Assembly: GCA_019359515.1 (NCBI GenBank)
Contig: JAHHHC010000057.1
Coordinates: 1 to 32,250 of the forward strand
Source: Desmonostoc vinosum HA7617-LM4
GTDB taxonomy: Bacteria; Cyanobacteriota; Cyanobacteriia; Cyanobacteriales; Nostocaceae
Length of the DNA: 32,250 nt
Direction of reading: 5' to 3'
How positions within the stretch are numbered: the first letter of the stretch is position 1; each line of letters begins with the position of its first letter. Shown one piece after another: positions 1 to 6,605 of the stretch. A model generated the notes under the pieces. That model did not search any database. It was not told the origin of the DNA and worked only from the letters and a program-made list of their open reading frames with translations. A program made the position numbers and the translations under genes.

Positions 1-717
1 CTAAAACTTCTCAACAGCAGGTCTTAAATCAAGTTCTAGCGTCCAAGCGGTAGGATCTTGTTGATAGAGATACCAATAAGTTTGAGCGATCGCTTCTGGT
101 GAAAGCAAGGTATAAGTTTCTTTCTCAATACCCCTTGCTTTTACTTTGGGAGTATCAATGATGCCATCAATCACAATATGAGCAACGTGAATTCCTTGGG
201 AACCAAACTCTCGTGCGAGAGATTGCGCCAATGCTCTCAACCCAAATTTACCCACTGCCAAACCCGCAAAACGAGCAGAACCTCTCAATGCAGCAGTCGC
301 ACCCGTGAACAGAATAGTACCTCGACCCTGCTCAATCATTTTTGGTAGAACCTGCTGCGCTGCTAAAAAAGCTCCAAAACAATTGACTTTCCAGCAGCTT
401 TCAAATTGTTCCGGTGTGAGTTCTAGAATGCCAGCAAATTGAAAAGCTCCGGCATTATACACCAAAACTTCAGGTGCATCTAATTGAGAAAACACCTCTG
501 CAAAGGCAGTTTTCATCGATCCCTCATCGGTGACATCTGCTGTCACTGCTATAGCTTTACCGCCAGTAGCAGCAATTTGATTTTGAATTTGAGTAAGTTG
601 ATCAGCACTTCTGGCCAACAGTGCGACAGCAAAGCCTTCATGAGCAAACCGATGAGCGATCGCACTTCCTAATCCCGGCCCAACACCAACAACCACCGCA
701 ACCTTTGCTTGACTCAT
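1..717 (-). CDS. SDR-family oxidoreductase lacking the canonical catalytic Tyr
   Basis: A 238-aa short-chain dehydrogenase/reductase, complete from ATG at 717 to TAG at 1-3. The N-terminal Rossmann dinucleotide-binding loop is present as GVGPGLG, and the NAG motif (VYNAG) follows at about residue 88. In the usual catalytic region the YxxxK motif reads LAVGK, so Lys is kept but Tyr is replaced, and the upstream catalytic Ser position reads TGATA. Known SDRs need Ser-Tyr-Lys, so a classical dehydrogenase mechanism is doubtful. I recall related proteins that share the GKFGLRALAQSLARE stretch. Substrate is unknown. The gene stands alone; its upstream side is a repeat-rich spacer. Family assignment is firm, function is not. 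Confidence 0.9.
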   Translation of the reverse strand: MSQAKVAVVVGVGPGLGSAIAHRFAHEGFAVALLARSADQLTQIQNQIAATGGKAIAVTADVTDEGSMKTAFAEVFSQLDAPEVLVYNAGAFQFAGILELTPEQFESCWKVNCFGAFLAAQQVLPKMIEQGRGTILFTGATAALRGSARFAGLAVGKFGLRALAQSLAREFGSQGIHVAHIVIDGIIDTPKVKARGIEKETYTLLSPEAIAQTYWYLYQQDPTAWTLELDLRPAVEKF

Positions 718-819
718 ATCATCTTGCTCCTACAAAGCTACATTTGTAATGGGGATTGGGGACTGGGGATTGGTGTTTGCTATTTCTCCCTCTGCTTACC
801 CTGCCCCTCATCCTTTCAA

Positions 820-1011
820 GGGTAGGTTTTTCATATTCAGTCTGAAAAACCTATTTTTTCGTTCCGAAATCTTTCTCCGCGTCACCCTTCGGGTGACGCT
901 CGCAAGCTCGCTAACGCAGTCGCCTGCGGAGGGAAACCCTCCTGTAGCGCTGTCTCACCGTGTCCCCGCGTAAGCGCGTCAACCAAAACGCGAAATCTAA
1001 AAAACCTACCC
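820..1011. repeat. 192-bp region bounded by 12-bp inverted repeats
   Basis: GGGTAGGTTTTT at 820-831 is matched by its exact reverse complement at 1000-1011. The left end also forms a shorter hairpin (TAGGTTTTTCA with TGAAAAACCTA, about 823-853). The interior is packed with small palindromes (for example GTCACCCTTCGGGTGAC) typical of iterated palindromic repeats in Nostocales. No convincing gene lies inside. It may be a non-autonomous element or a chance boundary around iterated repeats. The rest of the 718-1123 gap holds a GGGGATT/GGGGACT heptamer stretch near 750-775 and nothing else I can assign. Confidence 0.5.
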
Positions 1012-1123
1012 ATAAGAGGCCCCCTCATCCCCCGGTCACTGAGCGTAGCCGAAGTGCATCCTCTCACGTGAGAATCGCTATATCATTTAAAGTAGGGGAC
1101 TAAATCTTTTCATTTTTGATCAT

Positions 1124-1834
1124 TTAAGGATTGACGTTGATTCGTCCACGACATTTTAGTTTGCCTGGGAGCAGGGTTAGTTCTTGAATATCAACATCTG
1201 AACCAAGATCTATGTTGTACGCATAGTTTTCTTCTGTGAGCGTTTCTTGATTGTGTTTGATTTGAATTTTGGTCAGTTGTAATTCATGACCACTGAGCAA
1301 CTGTAAAGCCATACTAATCTCCAGGGGTGTTGTTTCACCATTAGCGACTCGGATGCCGCACAGTATAATTTGGTTATTTTCAAGGAGAATTTTTTGCCAA
1401 TTGATTGGCTGGAATTTTGCAAAGTTTTCTGGTAAGAGTTGAACCAGTACATCCTTAAAAGCATTGGATAATAGGTCAGATGAGAGAGAATAATTCAAAT
1501 CTTTCTCGTCTACGAGCAACTCCCCAACCACTGGTACTGTTTCCAACAGTCGTAGAGGTTGACCTTTAAGTACTGAGCCGACATTTATCTGAATATTTTC
1601 TGCCGCTATTTGAATTTGGGTAATATGGAGACCTTGATAAACTGCATGAGTAGCAAAAATCGAGACTGCGGGGATGCGTCCAGAAAGAATTTGGCGATCG
1701 CTAGCTTGAATTTCCACTTCCAGTTGGGATACCTGGCTGACTTGCGATCTCAACCAAAGTTTTAGAGCTGTTGTCAATACCTGCGTAATTATACGTATCT
1801 TGTTTGCTTTTGTGGAAAAATTTTGCTCTGGCAT
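1124..1834 (-). CDS. DUF2993 (LmeA-like) domain protein
   Basis: A 236-aa protein with the features of the DUF2993 family, which is widespread in cyanobacteria and related to mycobacterial LmeA, a phospholipid-binding protein. Alternating hydrophobic beta-strand-like segments run through it, e.g. the stretch around residues 70-110 (ITQIQIAAENIQINVGSVLKG), typical of the family. There is no obvious signal peptide or membrane helix, so a peripheral or cytoplasmic-side location is likely. The start ATG at 1832-1834 is the first in frame. It is divergent from the pseudouridine synthase gene at 1975, with about 140 bp of AT-rich sequence between them that must hold both promoters. Function in cyanobacteria is not established. 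Confidence 0.8.
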   Translation of the reverse strand: MPEQNFSTKANKIRIITQVLTTALKLWLRSQVSQVSQLEVEIQASDRQILSGRIPAVSIFATHAVYQGLHITQIQIAAENIQINVGSVLKGQPLRLLETVPVVGELLVDEKDLNYSLSSDLLSNAFKDVLVQLLPENFAKFQPINWQKILLENNQIILCGIRVANGETTPLEISMALQLLSGHELQLTKIQIKHNQETLTEENYAYNIDLGSDVDIQELTLLPGKLKCRGRINVNP

Positions 1835-1974
1835 TTCACAACTCTGTCTTTGAGTATCTACTTGACAACAGACAAAACTTAAATAAGCCTTAAATTTAAC
1901 ATTTCTGCTTACTTACTACAAAATGCAAATATCAAATATCATTTAACTGTTAACAAAAAATCAGCAATTTCCAC

Positions 1975-2790
1975 ATGGAGGCACGGTTACAAAAAATTCT
2001 CGCCCAATGGGGTATCACTTCACGCCGAGAAGCCGAAGAGATGATTAGGCAGTCGCGTGTGCAGATTAATGGAGTATTGGCACATTTGGGTCAAAAAGTT
2101 GATCCCCAAAAAGATGCGATCGCTATTGATGGTAAGCCTGTGTCTAGCAGGCAGCGTCCAGCTTTAGTATATTTGTTGCTACATAAACCAACGGGAGTAG
2201 TTTCAACTTGCTACGACCCCCAGGGCAGGCCAACTGTCCTAGATTTATTACCAAAAGAATTGCGAAAGGGTTTAGGTATTCACCCAGTTGGGCGTCTAGA
2301 TGTAGACTCTACAGGAGCAATTATACTTACGAATGATGGAAACTTGACATTTAAGCTCACTCATCCACGCCATAGTATTTCTAAAACTTATCGTGTGTTG
2401 GTCAAGGGACATCCTCCAGAAGCAGTGCTTTGGATGTGGCGTCAAGGCGTGGTTTTAGAGGGTAGAAAAACACGACAAGCCAGGGTGCATCTGATAGAAC
2501 GGTTTGCTGAGCAAAGCAGTTTAGAAATTGTTTTGCAAGAGGGAAGAAATCGCCAGATTCGCCGTGTAGCCCAACAGTTGGGATATCCCGTAATTAAGCT
2601 GCATCGGACTGCTATAGGTTCAATCCAATTACAAACCTCAAAAGAACCCTTTTTAGATGTGGGTAAATATCGTTCTCTCAAAGATCATGAGATTCGTTTT
2701 TTGCAAGAGCATCTCAAGCAACCTATTAAAGATTCAGCTGAGTTAAGGAGTGTGGAAAGGCATGAAATGGCTAAAGAAGCAAAAGAATAA
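1975..2790 (+). CDS. RsuA/RluB-type rRNA pseudouridine synthase
   Basis: A 271-aa protein with an N-terminal S4 RNA-binding domain (about residues 2-48; ARLQKILAQWGITSRREAEE) and a pseudouridine synthase domain. The catalytic motif GRLDVDSTGAIILTNDG carries the nucleophilic Asp, and the family motif LQEGRNRQIRR lies near residue 190. Proteins of this group isomerise one uridine in 16S or 23S rRNA during ribosome assembly; which uridine cannot be told from sequence alone. The last 29 bp overlap the start of the downstream RodZ-like gene, indicating translational coupling. Assignment to the family is secure; RluB versus RsuA is not resolved. Confidence 0.92.
   Translation: MEARLQKILAQWGITSRREAEEMIRQSRVQINGVLAHLGQKVDPQKDAIAIDGKPVSSRQRPALVYLLLHKPTGVVSTCYDPQGRPTVLDLLPKELRKGLGIHPVGRLDVDSTGAIILTNDGNLTFKLTHPRHSISKTYRVLVKGHPPEAVLWMWRQGVVLEGRKTRQARVHLIERFAEQSSLEIVLQEGRNRQIRRVAQQLGYPVIKLHRTAIGSIQLQTSKEPFLDVGKYRSLKDHEIRFLQEHLKQPIKDSAELRSVERHEMAKEAKE
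2745..2750 (+). promoter_or_regulatory. Ribosome binding site deciding the RodZ-like start
   Basis: AAGGAG lies 11 nt before ATG 2762, inside the 3' end of the pseudouridine synthase gene. A GTG at 2750 would extend the protein by four residues but would overlap this site, so ATG 2762 is preferred. Confidence 0.6.
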
Positions 2791-3556
2791 TCAGGTGGTG
2801 CCGTCATTAGAACAGCAAAGAGCCGAAAAATTGACCGAAATGGGCGCTCAGCTTAGGGCATTGCGTCAAGAGCGGGGTTTTTCTTTAGAAGAAATGGTCA
2901 TGTTGACCAAGATCCCCAAACGATTATTGCAGGCGATCGAAGCAGGTAATTTAAACGACCTACCAGAACCAGTATATATTCATGGTTTAATCAGACAATT
3001 TGCTGACGCGCTGGGTTTGAATGGAGCAGAATTTGCTAGTAATTTTCCGCTCAATTCTCCCAAAGCAAGCCTCCAATCTGGTTGGAAATCTATCAGTATT
3101 GCTCAATTACGTCCTTTTCATCTTTATTGGCTTTACATTTTAGTGATTATATGCTCTATAAGCGGTTTATCTCACTTATTGAATAATGCTGGACTGCAAG
3201 CAAATAATAACCAAATTCCTAAACCACTCACAGAGTCTGATGCCAAATCAGCGACACAACTCAAGCAGTCGCCAAAAGTTAAACCCGTCAGCAGCATCAA
3301 GGCCGACCAAGCAGTACAAATTGGTGTCACCCTAAAAGCATCATCTTGGATTCGCGTAGTTGCTGACGGCAAAACCGAGTTTGAGGGTACACTCCCACAA
3401 GGAACTCATCGGACTTGGAAAGCTCAAGAGCAACTCACAGTCAAAACCAATAATGCCGGTGGTGTTTTAATGAGCGTCAATCAGCAAGAACCCAAGAAAA
3501 TGGGAGAACTGGGAAAAGTGGAAGAAATTAAGATTGCTGCCCAGTCTAGGCAGTGA
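2762..3556 (+). CDS. RodZ-like helix-turn-helix membrane protein (DUF4115)
   Basis: A 264-aa protein with an N-terminal Xre/HTH_25-type helix-turn-helix (LRALRQERGFSLEEMVMLTKIPKRLLQAIEAG, about residues 30-65). One transmembrane helix follows (YWLYILVIICSISGLSHLL, about 123-143), then a low-complexity linker and a C-terminal beta-rich DUF4115 domain starting near VGVTLKASSWIRVVADG. This is the RodZ architecture; in rods, RodZ links MreB to the cell-wall machinery. In cyanobacteria the role is less clear. It overlaps the upstream rRNA pseudouridine synthase gene by 29 bp, so the two are an operon. The stop codon runs straight into a G-rich tandem repeat. Confidence 0.85.
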   Translation: MKWLKKQKNNQVVPSLEQQRAEKLTEMGAQLRALRQERGFSLEEMVMLTKIPKRLLQAIEAGNLNDLPEPVYIHGLIRQFADALGLNGAEFASNFPLNSPKASLQSGWKSISIAQLRPFHLYWLYILVIICSISGLSHLLNNAGLQANNNQIPKPLTESDAKSATQLKQSPKVKPVSSIKADQAVQIGVTLKASSWIRVVADGKTEFEGTLPQGTHRTWKAQEQLTVKTNNAGGVLMSVNQQEPKKMGELGKVEEIKIAAQSRQ

Positions 3557-3718
3557 GGGGGATGAGGGGACGCGGTGAGGGGGAGACGCGGGGACGCAGG
3601 GACGCGGTGAGGGGGAGAAAGAATTCTTTGTATCTTATTGTCGTGTTATCTCCCTGTACTTTAAAATTTCCCCGCGTCCCCGCGTCCCTCTGTCTCCGTG
3701 TCCCTCTTCCCCCATTCC
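3557..3718. repeat. Inverted pair of GC-rich tandem repeats between convergent genes
   Basis: Variants of GGGGACGCGG/GGTGAGGGGG fill about 3557-3618, and reverse-complement variants (CCCCGCGTCCC) fill about 3669-3700. The two blocks can pair around an AT-rich loop. They sit between the convergent RodZ-like and malQ genes, where they could act as a bidirectional terminator; that role is inference. Confidence 0.6.
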
Positions 3719-5227
3719 TCAAGTCGTTTGCGGGGAACGTCCACAGAGTCTGGTAAGATTTTTTAAGCGATCGCCTAATTCCTGAGTTAAGGCTGCGGTT
3801 TGATAACGCCACTCCCAGTTACCTTCAGGAACGCTGGGAAAGTTCATCCGCGCTTCGTTTCCCAATCCTAAAATATCTTGCAAGGGAATAATTGCTTGGT
3901 TGGCTATGGAACTTAAAGCCAGTCGAATTAAATCCCAATGGATACCTTCGGGGCTGATACAACCTAAGTAAAGCAATAGATTTTGCTTTTCATAGTCACT
4001 AGCAGTGTTGAACCAGCCGATGGTTGTGTCGTTATCGTGAGTCCCGGTATAAACGACTGCGTTACGCGTGAAATTGAATGGTAAAAATGGATTGCCGGGA
4101 TCAGAACCAAAAGCGAACTGTAAAATTTTCATCCCTGGGAATTCATACTTATCTCGCAGTGCTTCCACCCCTGGTGTAATTACCCCCAAATCTTCCGCCA
4201 TGACGGGTAACTTACCCAACTTCTGCTTAATCACATCAAAAAAAGCTTCCCCTGGTGCTTCAACCCATTCGCCATTAATAGCAGTTTCTTCCCCTTGAGG
4301 CACAGACCAAAAAGCATCAAAGCCGCGAAAGTGGTCAATGCGAATAATATCTACATAATCCAGCATGGCCTCAAAACGCTGCACCCACCATTTAAAGTCT
4401 TGTTTTTGTAATTCCTCCCACTCATAAACTGGGTTGCCCCACAATTGACCAGTGGCACTAAAATAATCTGGTGGAACTCCTGCCATTTGCGCGACTTCGC
4501 CAGTTTCTTCATCTAAGCAAAAGATATTGGGATGTGCCCACACATCAGCACTATCATGAGCTACATAGATAGGGATATCGCCGATAATATCTATACCGCG
4601 CATGTTGGCGTAGCTTTTGAGGTTTGACCACTGCCGAAAAAACTCAAATTGGACGAACTTGTAATAAAAAACTTCACCATTCAACCGCCGCTGTACTCTA
4701 TCTAAAGCTTCCGGTTCTCGCTTGACAAGTTCTGGTTCCCATGTATGCCAGCTTGCGCCCTCATTAGCATCTTTTAGCGCCATGAACAAAGCATAATTGT
4801 CTAACCAATAGGCTTTGCTATCACAAAAACCTGCAAACTCTTTTTGCTGTAATGGCGTAGCATTGACTTTGAAATTCTCGCAGGCTTTTTTTAATAAACC
4901 AATCTTAATTGATACCACCTGCTCGAAATCTACTTTTTCCTGTGGAAATGCTGGTAGGTGAGCAAAGTCTTCTTCAACTAGCAAACCTTCATCTAGCAGC
5001 TTTTCTGGGCTAATTAATAAGGGATTTCCTGCCATTGCCGAGTAGGACATATAAGGCGAATTGCCGTATCCTGTCGGCCCCAAGGGTAAAACTTGCCAAT
5101 ATTGTTGATAACTCTCTTTGAGAAAATCAATAAAGCGATAGGCTTCTAAGCCTAAATCCCCAATACCAAATCGACTGGGAAAAGAGGTTGGATGCAACAA
5201 AATGCCGCTAGATCTAGGAAAAGGCAT
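3719..5227 (-). CDS. malQ: 4-alpha-glucanotransferase (amylomaltase, GH77)
   Basis: A 502-aa GH77 enzyme that transfers alpha-1,4-glucan segments between maltodextrins, releasing glucose; in cyanobacteria it works in glycogen breakdown. Family hallmarks are clear: N-terminal PRSSGILLHPTSFPSRFGIGDLG, the catalytic nucleophile motif IIRIDHFRGFDAFW, the acid/base region VMAEDLGVITPGV, and the third acidic residue in TGTHDNDTTIGW. Length matches bacterial amylomaltases. The start ATG at 5225-5227 is followed by the conserved MPFPRSSG. It converges with the RodZ-like gene; no sugar-metabolism neighbour is present. Confidence 0.96.
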   Translation of the reverse strand: MPFPRSSGILLHPTSFPSRFGIGDLGLEAYRFIDFLKESYQQYWQVLPLGPTGYGNSPYMSYSAMAGNPLLISPEKLLDEGLLVEEDFAHLPAFPQEKVDFEQVVSIKIGLLKKACENFKVNATPLQQKEFAGFCDSKAYWLDNYALFMALKDANEGASWHTWEPELVKREPEALDRVQRRLNGEVFYYKFVQFEFFRQWSNLKSYANMRGIDIIGDIPIYVAHDSADVWAHPNIFCLDEETGEVAQMAGVPPDYFSATGQLWGNPVYEWEELQKQDFKWWVQRFEAMLDYVDIIRIDHFRGFDAFWSVPQGEETAINGEWVEAPGEAFFDVIKQKLGKLPVMAEDLGVITPGVEALRDKYEFPGMKILQFAFGSDPGNPFLPFNFTRNAVVYTGTHDNDTTIGWFNTASDYEKQNLLLYLGCISPEGIHWDLIRLALSSIANQAIIPLQDILGLGNEARMNFPSVPEGNWEWRYQTAALTQELGDRLKNLTRLCGRSPQTT

Positions 5228-5383
5228 ATTTAACCTGAATTATAAGAGGAAGTAACGGTCTTTTTGATGCGCTAGGCGATCGCATCGAATCTATCATGGA
5301 ACAGGATTTTGAGAGTAAATCAAAGTAAACTCGTTTGTTGTTTGTCCTTTGTTAATGATCAATGACCAATAACTAAATAACTA

Positions 5384-5815
5384 ATGACTTACCGCAATCC
5401 TGCACCGACAGTAGATATCATTATTGAACTAGTAGACCGACCTCATCGGCCAATAGTGTTAATTGAAAGACATAATCCACCCTTAGGTTGGGCTATTCCT
5501 GGTGGTTTTGTGGATTATGGTGAACCTGTAGAAATAGCAGCACTACGGGAAGCTGAAGAAGAGACGGGTTTACAAATAGATTTAGTTGAGCAACTACTGG
5601 TATATTCTGATCCCAAGCGCGATCCCCGTCAGCATACAATTAGCATCGTGTTTTTGGCAACAGCCACGGGAGAGCCAAAAGCGGGAGACGATGCCAAAGA
5701 TGTAGGAATTTTTGAGCCTTGGCGCGTACCGAGTAATTTATGTTTTGACCACGATCGCATTTTGCGAGATTATTGGCAATATCGGCACTATGGTATACGT
5801 CCAAGGTTGGGATGA
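5384..5815 (+). CDS. NUDIX hydrolase
   Basis: A 143-aa NUDIX pyrophosphohydrolase. The full NUDIX box GX5EX7REUXEEXGU is present at residues 41-63 (G41, E47, R55-E56, E59-E60, G62), with the preceding AIPGG strand. Such enzymes hydrolyse a nucleoside diphosphate linked to another moiety in a Mg-dependent way. ADP-ribose, (deoxy)NTP or other substrates are possible; the short single-domain form with a DPRQHTIS segment does not decide. It is followed after a tandem-repeat spacer by ridA on the same strand, so they may be co-transcribed. Confidence 0.92.
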   Translation: MTYRNPAPTVDIIIELVDRPHRPIVLIERHNPPLGWAIPGGFVDYGEPVEIAALREAEEETGLQIDLVEQLLVYSDPKRDPRQHTISIVFLATATGEPKAGDDAKDVGIFEPWRVPSNLCFDHDRILRDYWQYRHYGIRPRLG

Positions 5816-5844
5816 GGAAGCAGGGGGAGAAATAACAAATACTC

Positions 5845-5880
5845 ACTCCCCACTCCCTACTCCCCACTCCCTACTCCCCA
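5845..5880. repeat. CCCCACT/CCCTACT heptamer repeat in the NUDIX-ridA spacer
   Basis: About five tandem heptamers of the CCCCACT / CCCTACT type. They end 8 bp before the ridA ATG, leaving no recognisable Shine-Dalgarno sequence for ridA. Confidence 0.8.
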
Positions 5881-5888
5881 AACCAAAT

Positions 5889-6281
5889 ATGACTCGAAAA
5901 GTTATTCGTACAGATAAAGCACCTGCCCCAGTGGGGCCTTATAATCAAGCGATCGCCGCTACTGGTGAATTAGTGTTTGTCGCTGGACAAATTGCGATTG
6001 ATCCCCAGAGTGGTAGTGTGCTGGATACTAATGATGTGGCTAAGCAAACTGAGCAAGTGATGGCTAATCTTAAAGCTATCCTGACAGCAGCAAGTGCCAA
6101 TTGGGAAAATGTGGTCAAGACAACTGTGTTTCTCGCTGACATGAATGATTTTGGCGCGATGAATGCAGTTTATGCCAAATATTTTCCCGAAGAATCAGCC
6201 CCAGCACGTGCTTGTGTACAAGTTTCCCGTCTACCAAAAGATGTATTGGTGGAGATTGATTGTATCGCAGTGATTTGGTAA
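5889..6281 (+). CDS. ridA: RidA family reactive intermediate deaminase
   Basis: A 130-aa YjgF/YER057c/UK114 protein. RidA hydrolyses reactive enamine/imine intermediates made by PLP enzymes such as threonine dehydratase. Hallmarks visible are APAPVGPYNQAI near the N-terminus, FVAGQIAIDP, VVKTTVFLADMNDF, and the C-terminal PARACVQVSRLPKDVLVEID segment that contains the substrate-carboxylate-binding Arg. The ORF is open further upstream through the tandem repeat, but homology begins at ATG 5889, so that start is chosen. No ribosome binding site is evident, because the repeat replaces the spacer. Confidence 0.94.
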   Translation: MTRKVIRTDKAPAPVGPYNQAIAATGELVFVAGQIAIDPQSGSVLDTNDVAKQTEQVMANLKAILTAASANWENVVKTTVFLADMNDFGAMNAVYAKYFPEESAPARACVQVSRLPKDVLVEIDCIAVIW

Positions 6282-6289
6282 AAACGCGA

Positions 6290-6566
6290 TTAACAAGTTC
6301 CGTGAGTTTAAGTCCCCCGGTTCTATAACCGGCAAGTTTGGTGTTGAGGTTGTCTTACAAAGTTGAGGCAGTGTGATCTTGGGGAGCCACTGCGCCCTTC
6401 GGGTTTCCCGGCAGCCGCGCAAGTGGCGTGGTTTCCACCATGAACAACTGCCGTCAGTGAGGAGGAAACCCAAAGAGTGACTTTGCGCTAAATCCCCATT
6501 ACAAAACTTAATTACGTTAGCGTAGCGGTAGCGAGGTACGAGCGTCATTACGAATTACGAATTATT
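6290..6566 (+). repeat. Interspersed non-coding repeat, copy A (uninterrupted)
   Basis: This stretch is strongly similar to 30356-30838, sharing long blocks such as AACAAGTTCCGTG, TAACCGGCAAGTTT, GTCTTACAAAGTTGAGGCAG, AACAACTGCCGTCAG and GAGTGACTTTGCGCTAAAT. It contains nested inverted repeats (GCCACT with AGTGGC, GGTTTCC with GGAAACC). It ends in a module of ATTACGAATT repeats. No protein is encoded. It resembles the highly iterated palindromic repeats of Nostocales. It occupies most of the gap between ridA and the NACHT gene. Confidence 0.8.
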
Positions 6567-6605
6567 TAATAAATTGACTTAGTGTTTATACCAATATCAA
6601 TAGCC

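Noticed and set aside
5712-5888. N-terminal extension of ridA
   Set aside because: It overlaps the NUDIX gene and runs through heptamer repeats; RidA homology starts at ATG 5889.
6582-6605. GTG 6582 as the NACHT protein start
   Set aside because: It adds eight residues without a ribosome binding site; ATG 6606 begins the more typical N-terminus. The choice is not certain.
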